Below, one piece after another: positions 56,435 to 64,000 of a DNA stretch of 64,000 nt. This DNA comes from Gemmatimonadaceae bacterium (lineage in GTDB: Bacteria; Gemmatimonadota; Gemmatimonadetes; Gemmatimonadales; Gemmatimonadaceae), in the NCBI GenBank assembly GCA_019752115.1, contig JAIEMN010000045.1, positions 1-64,000 on the forward strand, written 5' to 3'. The position numbers were made by a program, and so were the translations under genes. The stretch's first letter is position 1; the number at the start of each line of letters is the position of its first letter. Under the pieces are notes generated by a model, which had not been told where the DNA came from, did no database searches, and saw nothing but the letters and a program-made list of their open reading frames with translations.

Positions 56435-56505
56435 ACTGCTTGTGGCGCGTTGCACCAACCGGTACCGTTGGGCGTGCCCCGCCCCGCCGTCACCCGAGAA
56501 AACCC

Positions 56506-58598
56506 GTGAGCGATTCGTATCTCTCTCCAAAACAACGAGATGCGCTCGCTTGCTTCGCGCGAATTCTCACGGAAGGGGTTGGCGATGCTCCTATGGATGT
56601 ACAATCACTGGCGCGTAACTGCTGCGAAAAAGTCGCAACAGTACCAGCCTACAAGCGCGCCCAGCTCGGCCAGGCGATCGACCTGCTGGCGAGCCCGATC
56701 GGCCCGCTCCTGGGCATCGGCCGGCTCACTCGCTTCGCCGCGCTGAGCCCGGACGATCAGCGCCGATGCCTCACGGCGTGGGGCGCCTCGCGGTTGCCGA
56801 TCCTGCGGACGGCCTATCAGGCGCTGCGCCGGTTGGTGCTCGTCACCTACTACAGTGCGCCGGCCGCGGGGCAGGCCATCGGATACCGGGGCGCCTTTCG
56901 CCACCGCACGCCGGAGCTTCCCTGGGAAGGGCCGCTGCCCCCCGCGGAACCCACGGCGCACTCCGCGCCGGCCGCGCCCGAGCCAGTGGCGCGCACGCCG
57001 ATTCGGCTGCCGGTGGATCTCCCCGCGGAAGCGCCGCCGCGCGGGGTGCATGTCCGGCTCGATCGCCCGCTCCATCGCACCGCCGACGTCGTCATTATCG
57101 GCAGCGGAGCCGGTGGGTCGGTCGCCGCGGCGGAGCTCGCCGAGGCCGGGTTCGAGGTCGTCATCCTGGACGGCGGGGGTTGGCACTCGCGCGCCGACTT
57201 CATTGAAGACGAAGCGGCCATGGCCGACCGCCTGCTCGCCGAGGGGGGCTGCGGACCACCGATGATGGCGCGATGGCGCTGTTGCAGGGCGAGACCGTGG
57301 GGGGCGGCACGACCGTCAATTGGATGCTCTGGCTCCCGACCCCGGACTTCGTGCTCGACCAGTGGGCGCGCGAATCGGGGCTCGCCGGGCTTGGCGCGGC
57401 CGATCTCGCGCCCGTCTTCCGGGAGCTCGAAGCCCGGCTGCAGGTGAGCGCCGTCCCACCGGACGCACACTCGGCGAACAACCGGCTCATCCTCGACGGT
57501 GCCGCCGCCCTCGGCTGGGCCGCACGCGGGGGGGAACTCAATGCCACGGGGTGCGTGCGCTGCGGCTTCTGCACCGCCGGCTGTCGGCATGAGGCCAAGC
57601 AGTCGGCGCTGGTCACCTGGCTGCCGCGCGCGTTGGCGGCGAACGCCCAGCTGTACGCCAACATGGCGGCGCAGCGCATCGAGCGTCGCGAGCGCGACAC
57701 CGGGACCGCCGCGGGCCAGGGCACGCCGCCGCTCAAGCGGGTGCACGCCACCGATACCCGCACCGGTGCCGCGCTCACGATCGATGCGCCCCTTGTGATC
57801 GTGGCCGGCGGGGCGGTGGGGACGCCGGCACTCCTCCAGCGCTCCGGGTTCGGGGGCGATGGCGTCGGTCAGTTCCTGCGCGTGCATCCGGTGACGTTTG
57901 GCTTTGGCGTGTACGATCGCGAAATCGCCGCCAGCACCGGGATCCCGATGACGACGCTGTGCGACGAGCATCTGCGCTGGGAGGGGACCGACTACGGCTT
58001 CTGGATCGAGACGCCGCCGGTGGCTCCCTGGTTTGCGGCGGCCGCCATTCAGCAGTTCGGGGCCGCGCACGCGGCCCGGATGCAGCAGTTCAATCGGTTG
58101 GGGGTGCTGATCAGCCTCACCCGCGACGGCGCCGAGCGGTCAGTGTCGAGTGGGCGCGTGCAGGTGAATCGTCGAGGTGAGACCTCCATCACCTACCGGC
58201 TCACCGCGCAGGATGCCCGGCGCGTGCGGGCCTCGCTGGGCGCCATGGCAGAGCTCCACTTCGCCAACGGGGCGCGCGAGGTGTTCACCAGCCATGCGGT
58301 GCCACGCGTCGCTCGCAGCCCGCGCGAGATTTCGATGCTGATGGACGCGCCGATGGGGCCCAATGAGCTCGCTCTCGGGTCGGCCCATGTGAACGGGACC
58401 TGCCGCCTGGGTGCAGACCGAGCCACCAGCGGTGCCACCCCCGACGGCGAGCGCCACGGGGTCCGCGGTCTGTACATTTCCGACGGATCGTTACTGCCGA
58501 CCGCGCCGGGCGTGAATCCCCAGGCGACGATCATGGCCGTGACGACCGTGCTCGCGCGGCGTCTCGCTGCGCGTCACGCCGGCATTCACCGCGTCTGA
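56506..58598 (+). pseudogene. GMC oxidoreductase interrupted by a one-base frameshift
   Basis: Two overlapping frames (56506-57447 and open through 57249-58598) make one protein of about 697 residues. An N-terminal gluconate-2-dehydrogenase-subunit-3-like part (about 1-150) is followed by a GMC flavoenzyme with VVIIGSGAGGSVAAAELAEA and a C-terminal PGVNPQATIMAVTTVLA. Adding one G to the G6 run at 57243-57248 restores EGGLRTTDDGAMALLQGETV followed by GGGTTVNWM, the expected family sequence. So the break is a missing base, either real or a sequencing error. It probably oxidises an alcohol with FAD. It is followed by MarR. Confidence 0.85.
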
Positions 58599-58613
58599 CC
58601 TCAGCAGGATGGC

Positions 58614-59120
58614 ATGAGCAAAGGGGACAAGAAGCGACGGCGCGCCCTCGACGCGTACAGCACGCTGCAGCGGGCCGCCGCGCTCGCCGCCGCGAGCGTC
58701 GACGATGCCGTCCAGCCCTTCGGCCTCTCGGCGTCGCAGTTCGGTGTGCTGGAAACGCTCGCCACGCGTGGCCCCGTGCATCAGCAGGAGCTCGCGGAAA
58801 GCCTTGGCCGCAGCAAGGCGCAGATGACCGCGATCATCGATGCGCTCGAAGCGCGCGCGCTGGTGCGTCGCGAACGCCACGCGGTGGACCGTCGCTTCAT
58901 CTCCGTCTATCTCACCGAAGCCGGTCGCGTCATTCTCACCGACGCGACGCCCGTGCGCACCGAGGCCATCGTGCAGCTGATGCGCGAACTGAGCGGCGAG
59001 CAGCGCACCAAGTTGACCCGTCTCTGCCGCCGGCTGTTGCGGGCGTTGGGTGATGAACCCGACGAGCCCAGCGCTGACGACGAGTCGCCCGTTGAAGCAG
59101 CAGTCTCGCCGACGAATTAG
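58614..59120 (+). CDS. MarR family transcriptional regulator
   Basis: The 168-residue protein has a winged helix-turn-helix: QPFGLSASQFGVLETLATRG, VHQQELAESLGRSKAQMTAI, and the wing VRRERHAVDRRFISVYLTEA. It begins 15 bases after the GMC gene (AGGA ribosome site), so it may be co-transcribed with it and regulate it or the following aminotransferase. The C-terminal tail is acidic. Confidence 0.92.
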   Translation: MSKGDKKRRRALDAYSTLQRAAALAAASVDDAVQPFGLSASQFGVLETLATRGPVHQQELAESLGRSKAQMTAIIDALEARALVRRERHAVDRRFISVYLTEAGRVILTDATPVRTEAIVQLMRELSGEQRTKLTRLCRRLLRALGDEPDEPSADDESPVEAAVSPTN

Positions 59121-59137
59121 CCCTCACTCCCCTGAGC

Positions 59138-60304
59138 ATGCCAGGTCGCCATTTTCTGCAGATTCCGGGACCGACTCCGGTTCCGGATCGCCTCCAGCGC
59201 GCCATGCACCGCCAGATGGAAGACCATCGTTCGAGCGCCTTCCCGGCGTTCACGCGGTCCATCCTCTCGCGCCTGCCGCACGTCGTGCACCAAACCAAGG
59301 GCGAGGCCTTCGTCTTCCCGGCCACGGGCAGCGCGATGTGGGAAGCCGCGCTGGTGAACACGATGAACCCCGGTTCGCGGCTGCTCGCGCCGCGGTTCGG
59401 TCAGTTCTCGCACCTGTTCATCCAGACGGCGCGTGCGCTCGGCCACACGGTGGATGTGATCGAGGAGCCGTGGGGTGAGGCCGCCGATCCGGCCAAGATC
59501 GAAGCCGCACTGGCCGCCGACACGAACCACGAGATTCAGGGTGTCCTGCTCGTGCACAACGAGACGGCCACCGGTGTCACCACCAATGTCGCGGCCGTGC
59601 GCGCGGCGATGGATCGCGCGAAGCATCCGGCGCTGCTGCTCGTCGATGGCGTGAGCTCCATCGCGAGTCTCGACTTCCGCTTTGATGATTGGCGCGTGGA
59701 CTGCGCCATCACCGGCTCGCAGAAGGGGTTCATGCTGCCGGCCGGGCTGGGCATTCTCTACATGAGCGACAAGGCGCTCGCGCGTGTGGATGCGTGCACG
59801 ATGCCGCGCGCGTACTTCGACCTGCGCCCGATGCGCACGAACAATGCGCAGGGCTTCTTCCCGAGCACGCCGGCGTTGAGCCTGCTCTACGGGCTCGACG
59901 AAGCGCTCACCATGCTGCTCGAGGAAGGGATGGACAACGTGGCCAAGCGCCATCGCTTCCTGGCGAATGGCGTGCGCGCGGCCGTGAAGGCATGGGGGCT
60001 TCGGGAATGTGCGAAGCGTCCGGAGATCGCGTCCGATTCGCTCACGGCCGTCGTCGTTCCCGAGGGGCACGACGCGCGCAAGGTGATCGATATCGCCTTC
60101 TCCCGCTACGACATCGCACTTGGTTCGGGGCTCAGCGAAGTGGCAGGGAAGGTGTTCCGTATTGGCCATTTGGGCGACATGAATGCGCTCACGCTGGCGG
60201 CGGCGCTGAGCGGTGTGGAGATGGCGCTGTGTGATGCCGGCATTCCGATCACGCTGGGGAGCGGTGTCGGCGCTGCGCTATCCTGCTGGCGCGTCCCGGG
60301 CTGA
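59138..60304 (+). CDS. Alanine/serine-glyoxylate aminotransferase family protein
   Basis: The 388-residue class V PLP enzyme begins with FLQIPGPTPVPDRLQRAMHR. It has VFPATGSAMWEAALVNTMNP, VHNETATGVTTNVAAVRAAM, LLVDGVSSIASLDFRFDDW, and TGSQKGFMLPAGLGILYMSD with the PLP lysine in SQK. It transaminates serine or alanine with glyoxylate, giving hydroxypyruvate and glycine in the first case. The neighbouring 2-hydroxyacid dehydrogenase, seven bases away, would reduce hydroxypyruvate to glycerate. Confidence 0.93.
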   Translation: MPGRHFLQIPGPTPVPDRLQRAMHRQMEDHRSSAFPAFTRSILSRLPHVVHQTKGEAFVFPATGSAMWEAALVNTMNPGSRLLAPRFGQFSHLFIQTARALGHTVDVIEEPWGEAADPAKIEAALAADTNHEIQGVLLVHNETATGVTTNVAAVRAAMDRAKHPALLLVDGVSSIASLDFRFDDWRVDCAITGSQKGFMLPAGLGILYMSDKALARVDACTMPRAYFDLRPMRTNNAQGFFPSTPALSLLYGLDEALTMLLEEGMDNVAKRHRFLANGVRAAVKAWGLRECAKRPEIASDSLTAVVVPEGHDARKVIDIAFSRYDIALGSGLSEVAGKVFRIGHLGDMNALTLAAALSGVEMALCDAGIPITLGSGVGAALSCWRVPG

Positions 60305-60311
60305 GACCACC

Positions 60312-61295
60312 ATGGCCAACTCCCTTCGCGTGGTCGTCACGCGCAAACTGCCGGAAGCCGTCGAGGCCGATGTCGCCTCGCGCTACGACGCGCTGTTCAA
60401 TCGCACCGACGTGGGGCTCAGCCCCGATCAGCTGGTGCAGATCCTCAAGGAAGCCGATGTGGTGATGACGACCGTCACCGACAAGTGGCATCCGGGGATC
60501 TTCGATACGCCGGGCATTCGCTGCAAGCTGCTGGCGAATGTCGGGGTGGGGGTGAATCACATCAATCTCGAAGCGGCCAAGCGCGCCGGCGTGATGGTGA
60601 CCAACACGCCCGACGTACTCACCGACGACACCTGTGACATTGGCATTGCGCTGATGCTCATGGTGATGCGTCGGCTTGGCGAAGGGGAACGGCACCTCCG
60701 GAGCGGCGCGTGGGGCGGCCTGCGCCCCACGTTCATGCTGGGGCGCACGCTCCGTGGCAAGACACTCGGCATCATCGGCTACGGGCGCATTGGCCGCGCC
60801 ATGGCGCGCACGGCGCACGCCGCGTTTGGCATGCACATCGTGTATCACGCGCCGCGTGATCCGCGCATCGACGATCCGGCAACGGCGGGCCCCGCGGGCG
60901 CCGAGCGGGTGGCCACGCTGGAGGAGCTGCTGCAGCGGAGTGATGTCGTGTCGCTGCATTGCCCGGCCACACCGGAGACGCGCCATCTCATGAATGCCCG
61001 GACGCTGGGGCTCATGAAGAAGGACGCCTACCTCGTGAACACGGCCCGCGGCGATGTGGTGGATGAGCGCGCGCTGGTGGATGCCCTCAAGGACGGCACC
61101 ATCGCCGGCGCCGGTCTCGATGTGTACGAATTCGAGCCGAGCGTGACGGCCGAGCTCAAGGACATGGAGAACGTGGTGCTGCTGCCGCACCTCGGGAGCG
61201 CGACGATTGAGACCCGCACCGCGATGGGCATGCGGGCGCTGCTCAACGTGGACGCCTACGCCAAGGGCGAGCCCCTGCCGGATCGCGTGGCCTGA
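60312..61295 (+). CDS. D-2-hydroxyacid dehydrogenase (glyoxylate/hydroxypyruvate reductase type)
   Basis: The 327 residues show the NAD(P)-binding motif LGIIGYGRIGRAMARTAHA. The catalytic residues are Arg in VNTARGDVVDERALVDAL, Glu in DVYEFEPSV and His in VLLPHLGSATIETRTAMGMR. Length and motifs fit GhrB/HprA-like reductases. With the upstream aminotransferase it forms a serine-to-glycerate module. Confidence 0.93.
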   Translation: MANSLRVVVTRKLPEAVEADVASRYDALFNRTDVGLSPDQLVQILKEADVVMTTVTDKWHPGIFDTPGIRCKLLANVGVGVNHINLEAAKRAGVMVTNTPDVLTDDTCDIGIALMLMVMRRLGEGERHLRSGAWGGLRPTFMLGRTLRGKTLGIIGYGRIGRAMARTAHAAFGMHIVYHAPRDPRIDDPATAGPAGAERVATLEELLQRSDVVSLHCPATPETRHLMNARTLGLMKKDAYLVNTARGDVVDERALVDALKDGTIAGAGLDVYEFEPSVTAELKDMENVVLLPHLGSATIETRTAMGMRALLNVDAYAKGEPLPDRVA

Positions 61296-61314
61296 GTCAT
61301 TAGTTTTCGGGGCC

Positions 61315-62178
61315 ATGATTCATTTCGGCCTCGACCACACCCTGCACCCCGAGCCGCCCGTCCCCGTGACGGCCGGCTCGGTGTTGCATTTCACGGAGAT
61401 CCGGTCGCGGTTTCTGTCGCAGGCGCATGACGTCATGGTGAGCCTGCCGCCCGGGTACCATGAGCAGCCGGAGCGGCGCTACCCCGTGCTGTATCTGCAT
61501 GACGGGCAGAACGTCTTTGATGATCTGCCGTTGTCGCCCTTCGGGGTGCAGTGGGGCGTGGATACGACGGCGCGTGCGCTGACGCATGCCGATGTCATCG
61601 AGCCGATCATCATCGTGGCCATTGGCAATGCCGGGCGTGATCGCATCGATGAGTACACGCCCACGCGCGACAACATGCACGATGCCGGCGGGCAGGCCGA
61701 TCGCTACGGGCAGATGCTCGTGTACGAGATCAAGCCGTGGGTCGATCACACCTGGCGTACCAAGCGGGGGCCGATGAACACGGCGCTGGCCGGCAGTTCG
61801 CTCGGCGGGTTGTTGTCGCTGCATCTGGGGCTCACGCATCCTGCGGTATTCGGCAAGCTCGGGCTGCTGAGCCCGAGCGTGTGGTGGGACGATCGCTGGA
61901 TCGTGAAACAGCTGGTGCAGGGGAGCGTCGGGCATCGGCCGGCGCTGCGCATCTGGCTGGATGTCGGCACCGGTGAGCGCCGCATGCTCAAGGGCACGCG
62001 GCTGCTCTATCGCATGCTGCTCCGCAAAGGCTGGCGCATCGGGCGCGACCTCGCGTACATGGAAGCCGAGGGCGCGCTGCACGACGAACGCGCGTGGGGC
62101 GAGCGCACGGGGTTGTTCCTGCGGTTCCTCTTTCCCGCCCACAGCGGCGTTGTCTTGCCGGAGGCCGTGACGGTATGA
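61315..62178 (+). CDS. Putative esterase (esterase D/Fes-like alpha/beta hydrolase)
   Basis: This 287-residue protein has the family start FLSQAHDVMVSLPPGYHEQP, YPVLYLHDGQNVFDD, and the nucleophile elbow AGSSLGGLLSLHLGL. A GLLSPSVWWDDRW stretch and a C-terminal acid/His region (DVGTGERR, EGALHDERAW) complete it. There is no signal peptide. The substrate is unknown. TAGTTT lies eight bases before the ATG. It is coupled to the DUF2461 gene (ATGA). Confidence 0.9.
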   Translation: MIHFGLDHTLHPEPPVPVTAGSVLHFTEIRSRFLSQAHDVMVSLPPGYHEQPERRYPVLYLHDGQNVFDDLPLSPFGVQWGVDTTARALTHADVIEPIIIVAIGNAGRDRIDEYTPTRDNMHDAGGQADRYGQMLVYEIKPWVDHTWRTKRGPMNTALAGSSLGGLLSLHLGLTHPAVFGKLGLLSPSVWWDDRWIVKQLVQGSVGHRPALRIWLDVGTGERRMLKGTRLLYRMLLRKGWRIGRDLAYMEAEGALHDERAWGERTGLFLRFLFPAHSGVVLPEAVTV

Positions 62179-62897
62179 GTGATACGTTCACGCAGTTCTC
62201 GCCCAAGGCGTTCACCTTCCTGCGCGGGCTCAAGAAGAACAACCGCAAGGAATGGTTCGAAGCCAATCGCAGCACGTACGAGACCGAATTGAAGGAGCCC
62301 ATGAAGCTCCTCATCGAGGAGATCGACGTCGCGCTGGCTACGATCGCGCCGGAGATCATCGGCTCCCCCAAGAAGAGCGCGTTCCGCATTCACCGCGATG
62401 TGCGCTTCAGCAAGGACAAGAGCCCGTACAAAACGCACGTGGCCTGCTGGTTCTACCATCGCGATGCCGGCCACGGCGTGGGTGGTGAGGCGGCGCATGG
62501 CGGCGCGGGGTTCTACTTCCACCTCGAGCCGGGCGGTTGCTTCTGCGGCGGCGGGATCTGGATGCCGCCGCGGCCGGCGGTGGCACGCATCCGCCAGCAC
62601 CTCGTGGACGATCTGGAGGGGTTCGAGGAGATCGTGAAGGCGCGCGGCTTCAAGCAGCGCTTCGGCGAGCTCTCCACCGAGGGCAAGCTCACCCGGACCC
62701 CGCGTGGCTTCACCCCCGACCATCCGGCCGCCGAGTGGCTCAAGTATCAGAGCTACATTGTGAGCGCTGAACTCGACGCCGATGTGGTGACGAGCAAGAA
62801 GTTGCCGCAGGTACTGGCGAAGCATTACGCGGCGATGACCCCGTTCGTCCGATGGTTGAACAGCGCGCTCGGGCTCAAGCCCGCGTCGATGCGCTAA
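62175..62897 (+). CDS. DUF2461 domain protein
   Basis: The 240-residue protein matches DUF2461: FTFLRGLKKNNRKEWFEANR, FRIHRDVRFSKDKSPYKTHV, GAGFYFHLEPGGCFCGGGIW, and ARIRQHLVDDLEGFEEIV. No activity is established for the family. There is no export signal. It overlaps the esterase gene stop by four bases. Confidence 0.93.
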   Translation: MSDTFTQFSPKAFTFLRGLKKNNRKEWFEANRSTYETELKEPMKLLIEEIDVALATIAPEIIGSPKKSAFRIHRDVRFSKDKSPYKTHVACWFYHRDAGHGVGGEAAHGGAGFYFHLEPGGCFCGGGIWMPPRPAVARIRQHLVDDLEGFEEIVKARGFKQRFGELSTEGKLTRTPRGFTPDHPAAEWLKYQSYIVSAELDADVVTSKKLPQVLAKHYAAMTPFVRWLNSALGLKPASMR

Positions 62898-62906
62898 CGC
62901 CCAGTC

Positions 62907-63698
62907 ATGCCGAAGAACCTCAAGCTCGCTCTCGACATCCTCATTGGGGCCGCCCTGCCATGGGCGATCCTCAAGTACGGCACCGCGCCGCTCGGCACGC
63001 TCCCCGCGTACCTGACGGCGGCGCTGGTGCCGGTGGCGTGGGTGCTGCTCGATCTCTTCGTCATTTCCCGGCACTTTAACTTCATCACCACGTACAGCGG
63101 CGCGAGCGCCATCATGCGCGGGGCGCTGGCGTTCTGGTACGTGGAGGGCGCGCTCTTCGCGTTCAAGGACAGCGCGAGCTATCTGCTGGCGTTTCTGGTC
63201 TTCGGGCTGACGGCCTTCTTCGGCAGGCCCGTCACACGCTCGATTGCGTGGCAGGGGCTCGGACCGGACACGCCCGAGCGTGAAGCGCAGCTCGAGCGTC
63301 TGTTCAACGAGCCCACGGTGCTGCAGGCCATGAAGAAGGCGACCCTCATGATTGGCTTCACCAATCTGGGTGCCGGGCTCGTGAACTACGTGCTCAACTA
63401 TCGGATCGTGACGGCGCACTTCAACACGCCCGCGTTCAACGATCAGGTGGCGAATGTGAACGCCATCACCCGCGTGGTGCTGGTGCTCCCCGACATGATC
63501 GCGCTCTTCTTTGCCTTCCAGCTCATGTACAAGGCGATGTACGCGCTGCTGCCGCCGGATGACCTGCCGGGGCAGCCGGAGAGCGGCGAATTCTGGGCGC
63601 TCCTCGCGCGCCGGGAGGCCGAGGGCGTGTCCGGCGGCGCCACGGCGGTGGAGAGCCGCGCGGCGCAGCAGGCCCGGAGCGAGTTCGGCATCGGCTGA
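62907..63698 (+). CDS. VC0807-like multi-pass membrane protein
   Basis: The 263-residue protein has about six membrane helices. Landmarks are LDILIGAALPWAILKYG, ALVPVAWVLLDLFVISR, FFGRPVTRSIAWQGLGPDTP and NYVLNYRIVTAHFNTPAFN. This layout resembles the VC0807 family, distantly similar to septation protein A. The molecular function is unknown. It starts nine bases after the DUF2461 gene, so an esterase-DUF2461-VC0807 operon is likely. Confidence 0.85.
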   Translation: MPKNLKLALDILIGAALPWAILKYGTAPLGTLPAYLTAALVPVAWVLLDLFVISRHFNFITTYSGASAIMRGALAFWYVEGALFAFKDSASYLLAFLVFGLTAFFGRPVTRSIAWQGLGPDTPEREAQLERLFNEPTVLQAMKKATLMIGFTNLGAGLVNYVLNYRIVTAHFNTPAFNDQVANVNAITRVVLVLPDMIALFFAFQLMYKAMYALLPPDDLPGQPESGEFWALLARREAEGVSGGATAVESRAAQQARSEFGIG

Positions 63699-63760
63699 GT
63701 GCGGTCGTGCCCCGGGCGTGATCAGGGCTGGCGCGAGGGACCCCGGCGAGGGCATTCTCC

Positions 63761-64000
63761 ATGAGCCCTCCCCCGGACCCTGCCATGGCTACGCTCGTCT
63801 CTCCGGAGTCACCAGTCGCCCCCGCGCCCGCGCGCGCCTTCCCTGCATCGACGAGTGCGCCGTGGGGTCGCCCCCGCACGCGTCGCCACGCGATCGGCCA
63901 TCACGAGCTCACGGGGCAGTATCGGATCGATCTGCGCGATCAGGCCCCGGACCTCTTCGAGGATGTGAGTGCGACCAATTGGGCGGCGCTGACCGCTCGC
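63761..64000 (+). CDS. 5' end of an unidentified gene, cut by the window edge
   Basis: An open frame starts at ATG 63761 (or, in the same frame, 63785) and is still open at 64000. The first ~45 residues are proline/alanine/arginine-rich. A more ordered stretch follows (GHHELTGQYRIDLRDQAPDL, FEDVSATNWAALTAR). There are too few residues to name a family. Confidence 0.6.
   Translation, partial: MSPPPDPAMATLVSPESPVAPAPARAFPASTSAPWGRPRTRRHAIGHHELTGQYRIDLRDQAPDLFEDVSATNWAALTAR

Overview
This is a G+C-rich (about two thirds by eye) bacterial chromosome segment with about 55 protein genes. I found no tRNA, rRNA, CRISPR array, integrase or transposase. The gene mix suggests an aerobic, diderm, heterotrophic bacterium, and I lean towards Gemmatimonadota (a Gemmatimonas-like organism). 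Supporting features are a very large secreted Asp-box/BNR protein, a Ser/Thr kinase with a C-terminal sensor region, many Tat or lipoprotein exports, molybdenum hydroxylases, and genes that often lack a Shine-Dalgarno sequence. The phylum call is inference and was not tested by any search.

Layout. 0.2-1.9 kb: small membrane proteins. 2.1-4.9 kb: a Met/Lys/Asp-repeat exported protein, an ECF sigma factor and an anti-sigma factor, divergent from a cytochrome b and a YedY-like molybdoenzyme; this resembles a periplasmic methionine-oxidation (reactive chlorine) repair system. 5-8.7 kb: a DUF1080 protein and a two-subunit molybdenum hydroxylase. 8.8-9.8 kb: two paralogous lipoproteins. 9.9-12.6 kb: SelO divergent from msrB-msrA. 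12.8-20.5 kb: a small ferredoxin-like protein, a Ser/Thr kinase, a 1156-residue BNR protein and an M50-like protein. 20.7-26.8 kb: an ArsR-type regulator with an SRPBCC protein, an unknown 577-residue protein, a nuclease-helicase (DUF2075) that looks acquired, and a DUF4256 protein. 27-31 kb: a hybrid histidine kinase, an unusual multicopper oxidase and a lipocalin-like protein. 31.2-37.8 kb: an alpha/beta hydrolase, RidA, an HDOD-GAF protein, a rhomboid protease, an outer-membrane-like protein and an MFS transporter. 38-41.8 kb: amino-acid oxidase, ornithine cyclodeaminase-like and D-aminoacylase-like genes. 42-47.3 kb: a heme c/copper monooxygenase fusion, transketolase, DinB and AlaX. 47.4-53.6 kb: a degenerate S41 lipoprotein, HrpB and a HisC-like aminotransferase. 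53.8-56.2 kb: membrane proteins. 56.5-61.3 kb: a frame-broken GMC oxidoreductase, MarR, serine-glyoxylate-type aminotransferase and hydroxypyruvate-reductase-type dehydrogenase. 61.3-64 kb: esterase, DUF2461, a VC0807-like membrane protein and a gene cut by the window edge.

The most unusual part of the window is its non-coding DNA. Many intergenic gaps hold long imperfect inverted repeats. Three (11457-11638, 20544-20730, 56246-56434) are clearly one ~185 bp family, and a fourth (12662-12869) is a looser relative. Two others (37864-37967, 41798-41922) share a CACAGAG word. The remainder are unrelated in sequence but similar in design. Separately, a 15-bp tandem repeat encoding a GGKTN-like pentapeptide sits inside two unrelated genes, and many start codons lie only 5-8 bases after a -10-like hexamer, suggesting leaderless transcripts.

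Functional themes are oxidative and methionine repair (MxKDx/sigma/YedY-like locus, SelO, MsrA/B), molybdenum and copper redox enzymes, and D-amino-acid and glyoxylate/hydroxypyruvate metabolism.
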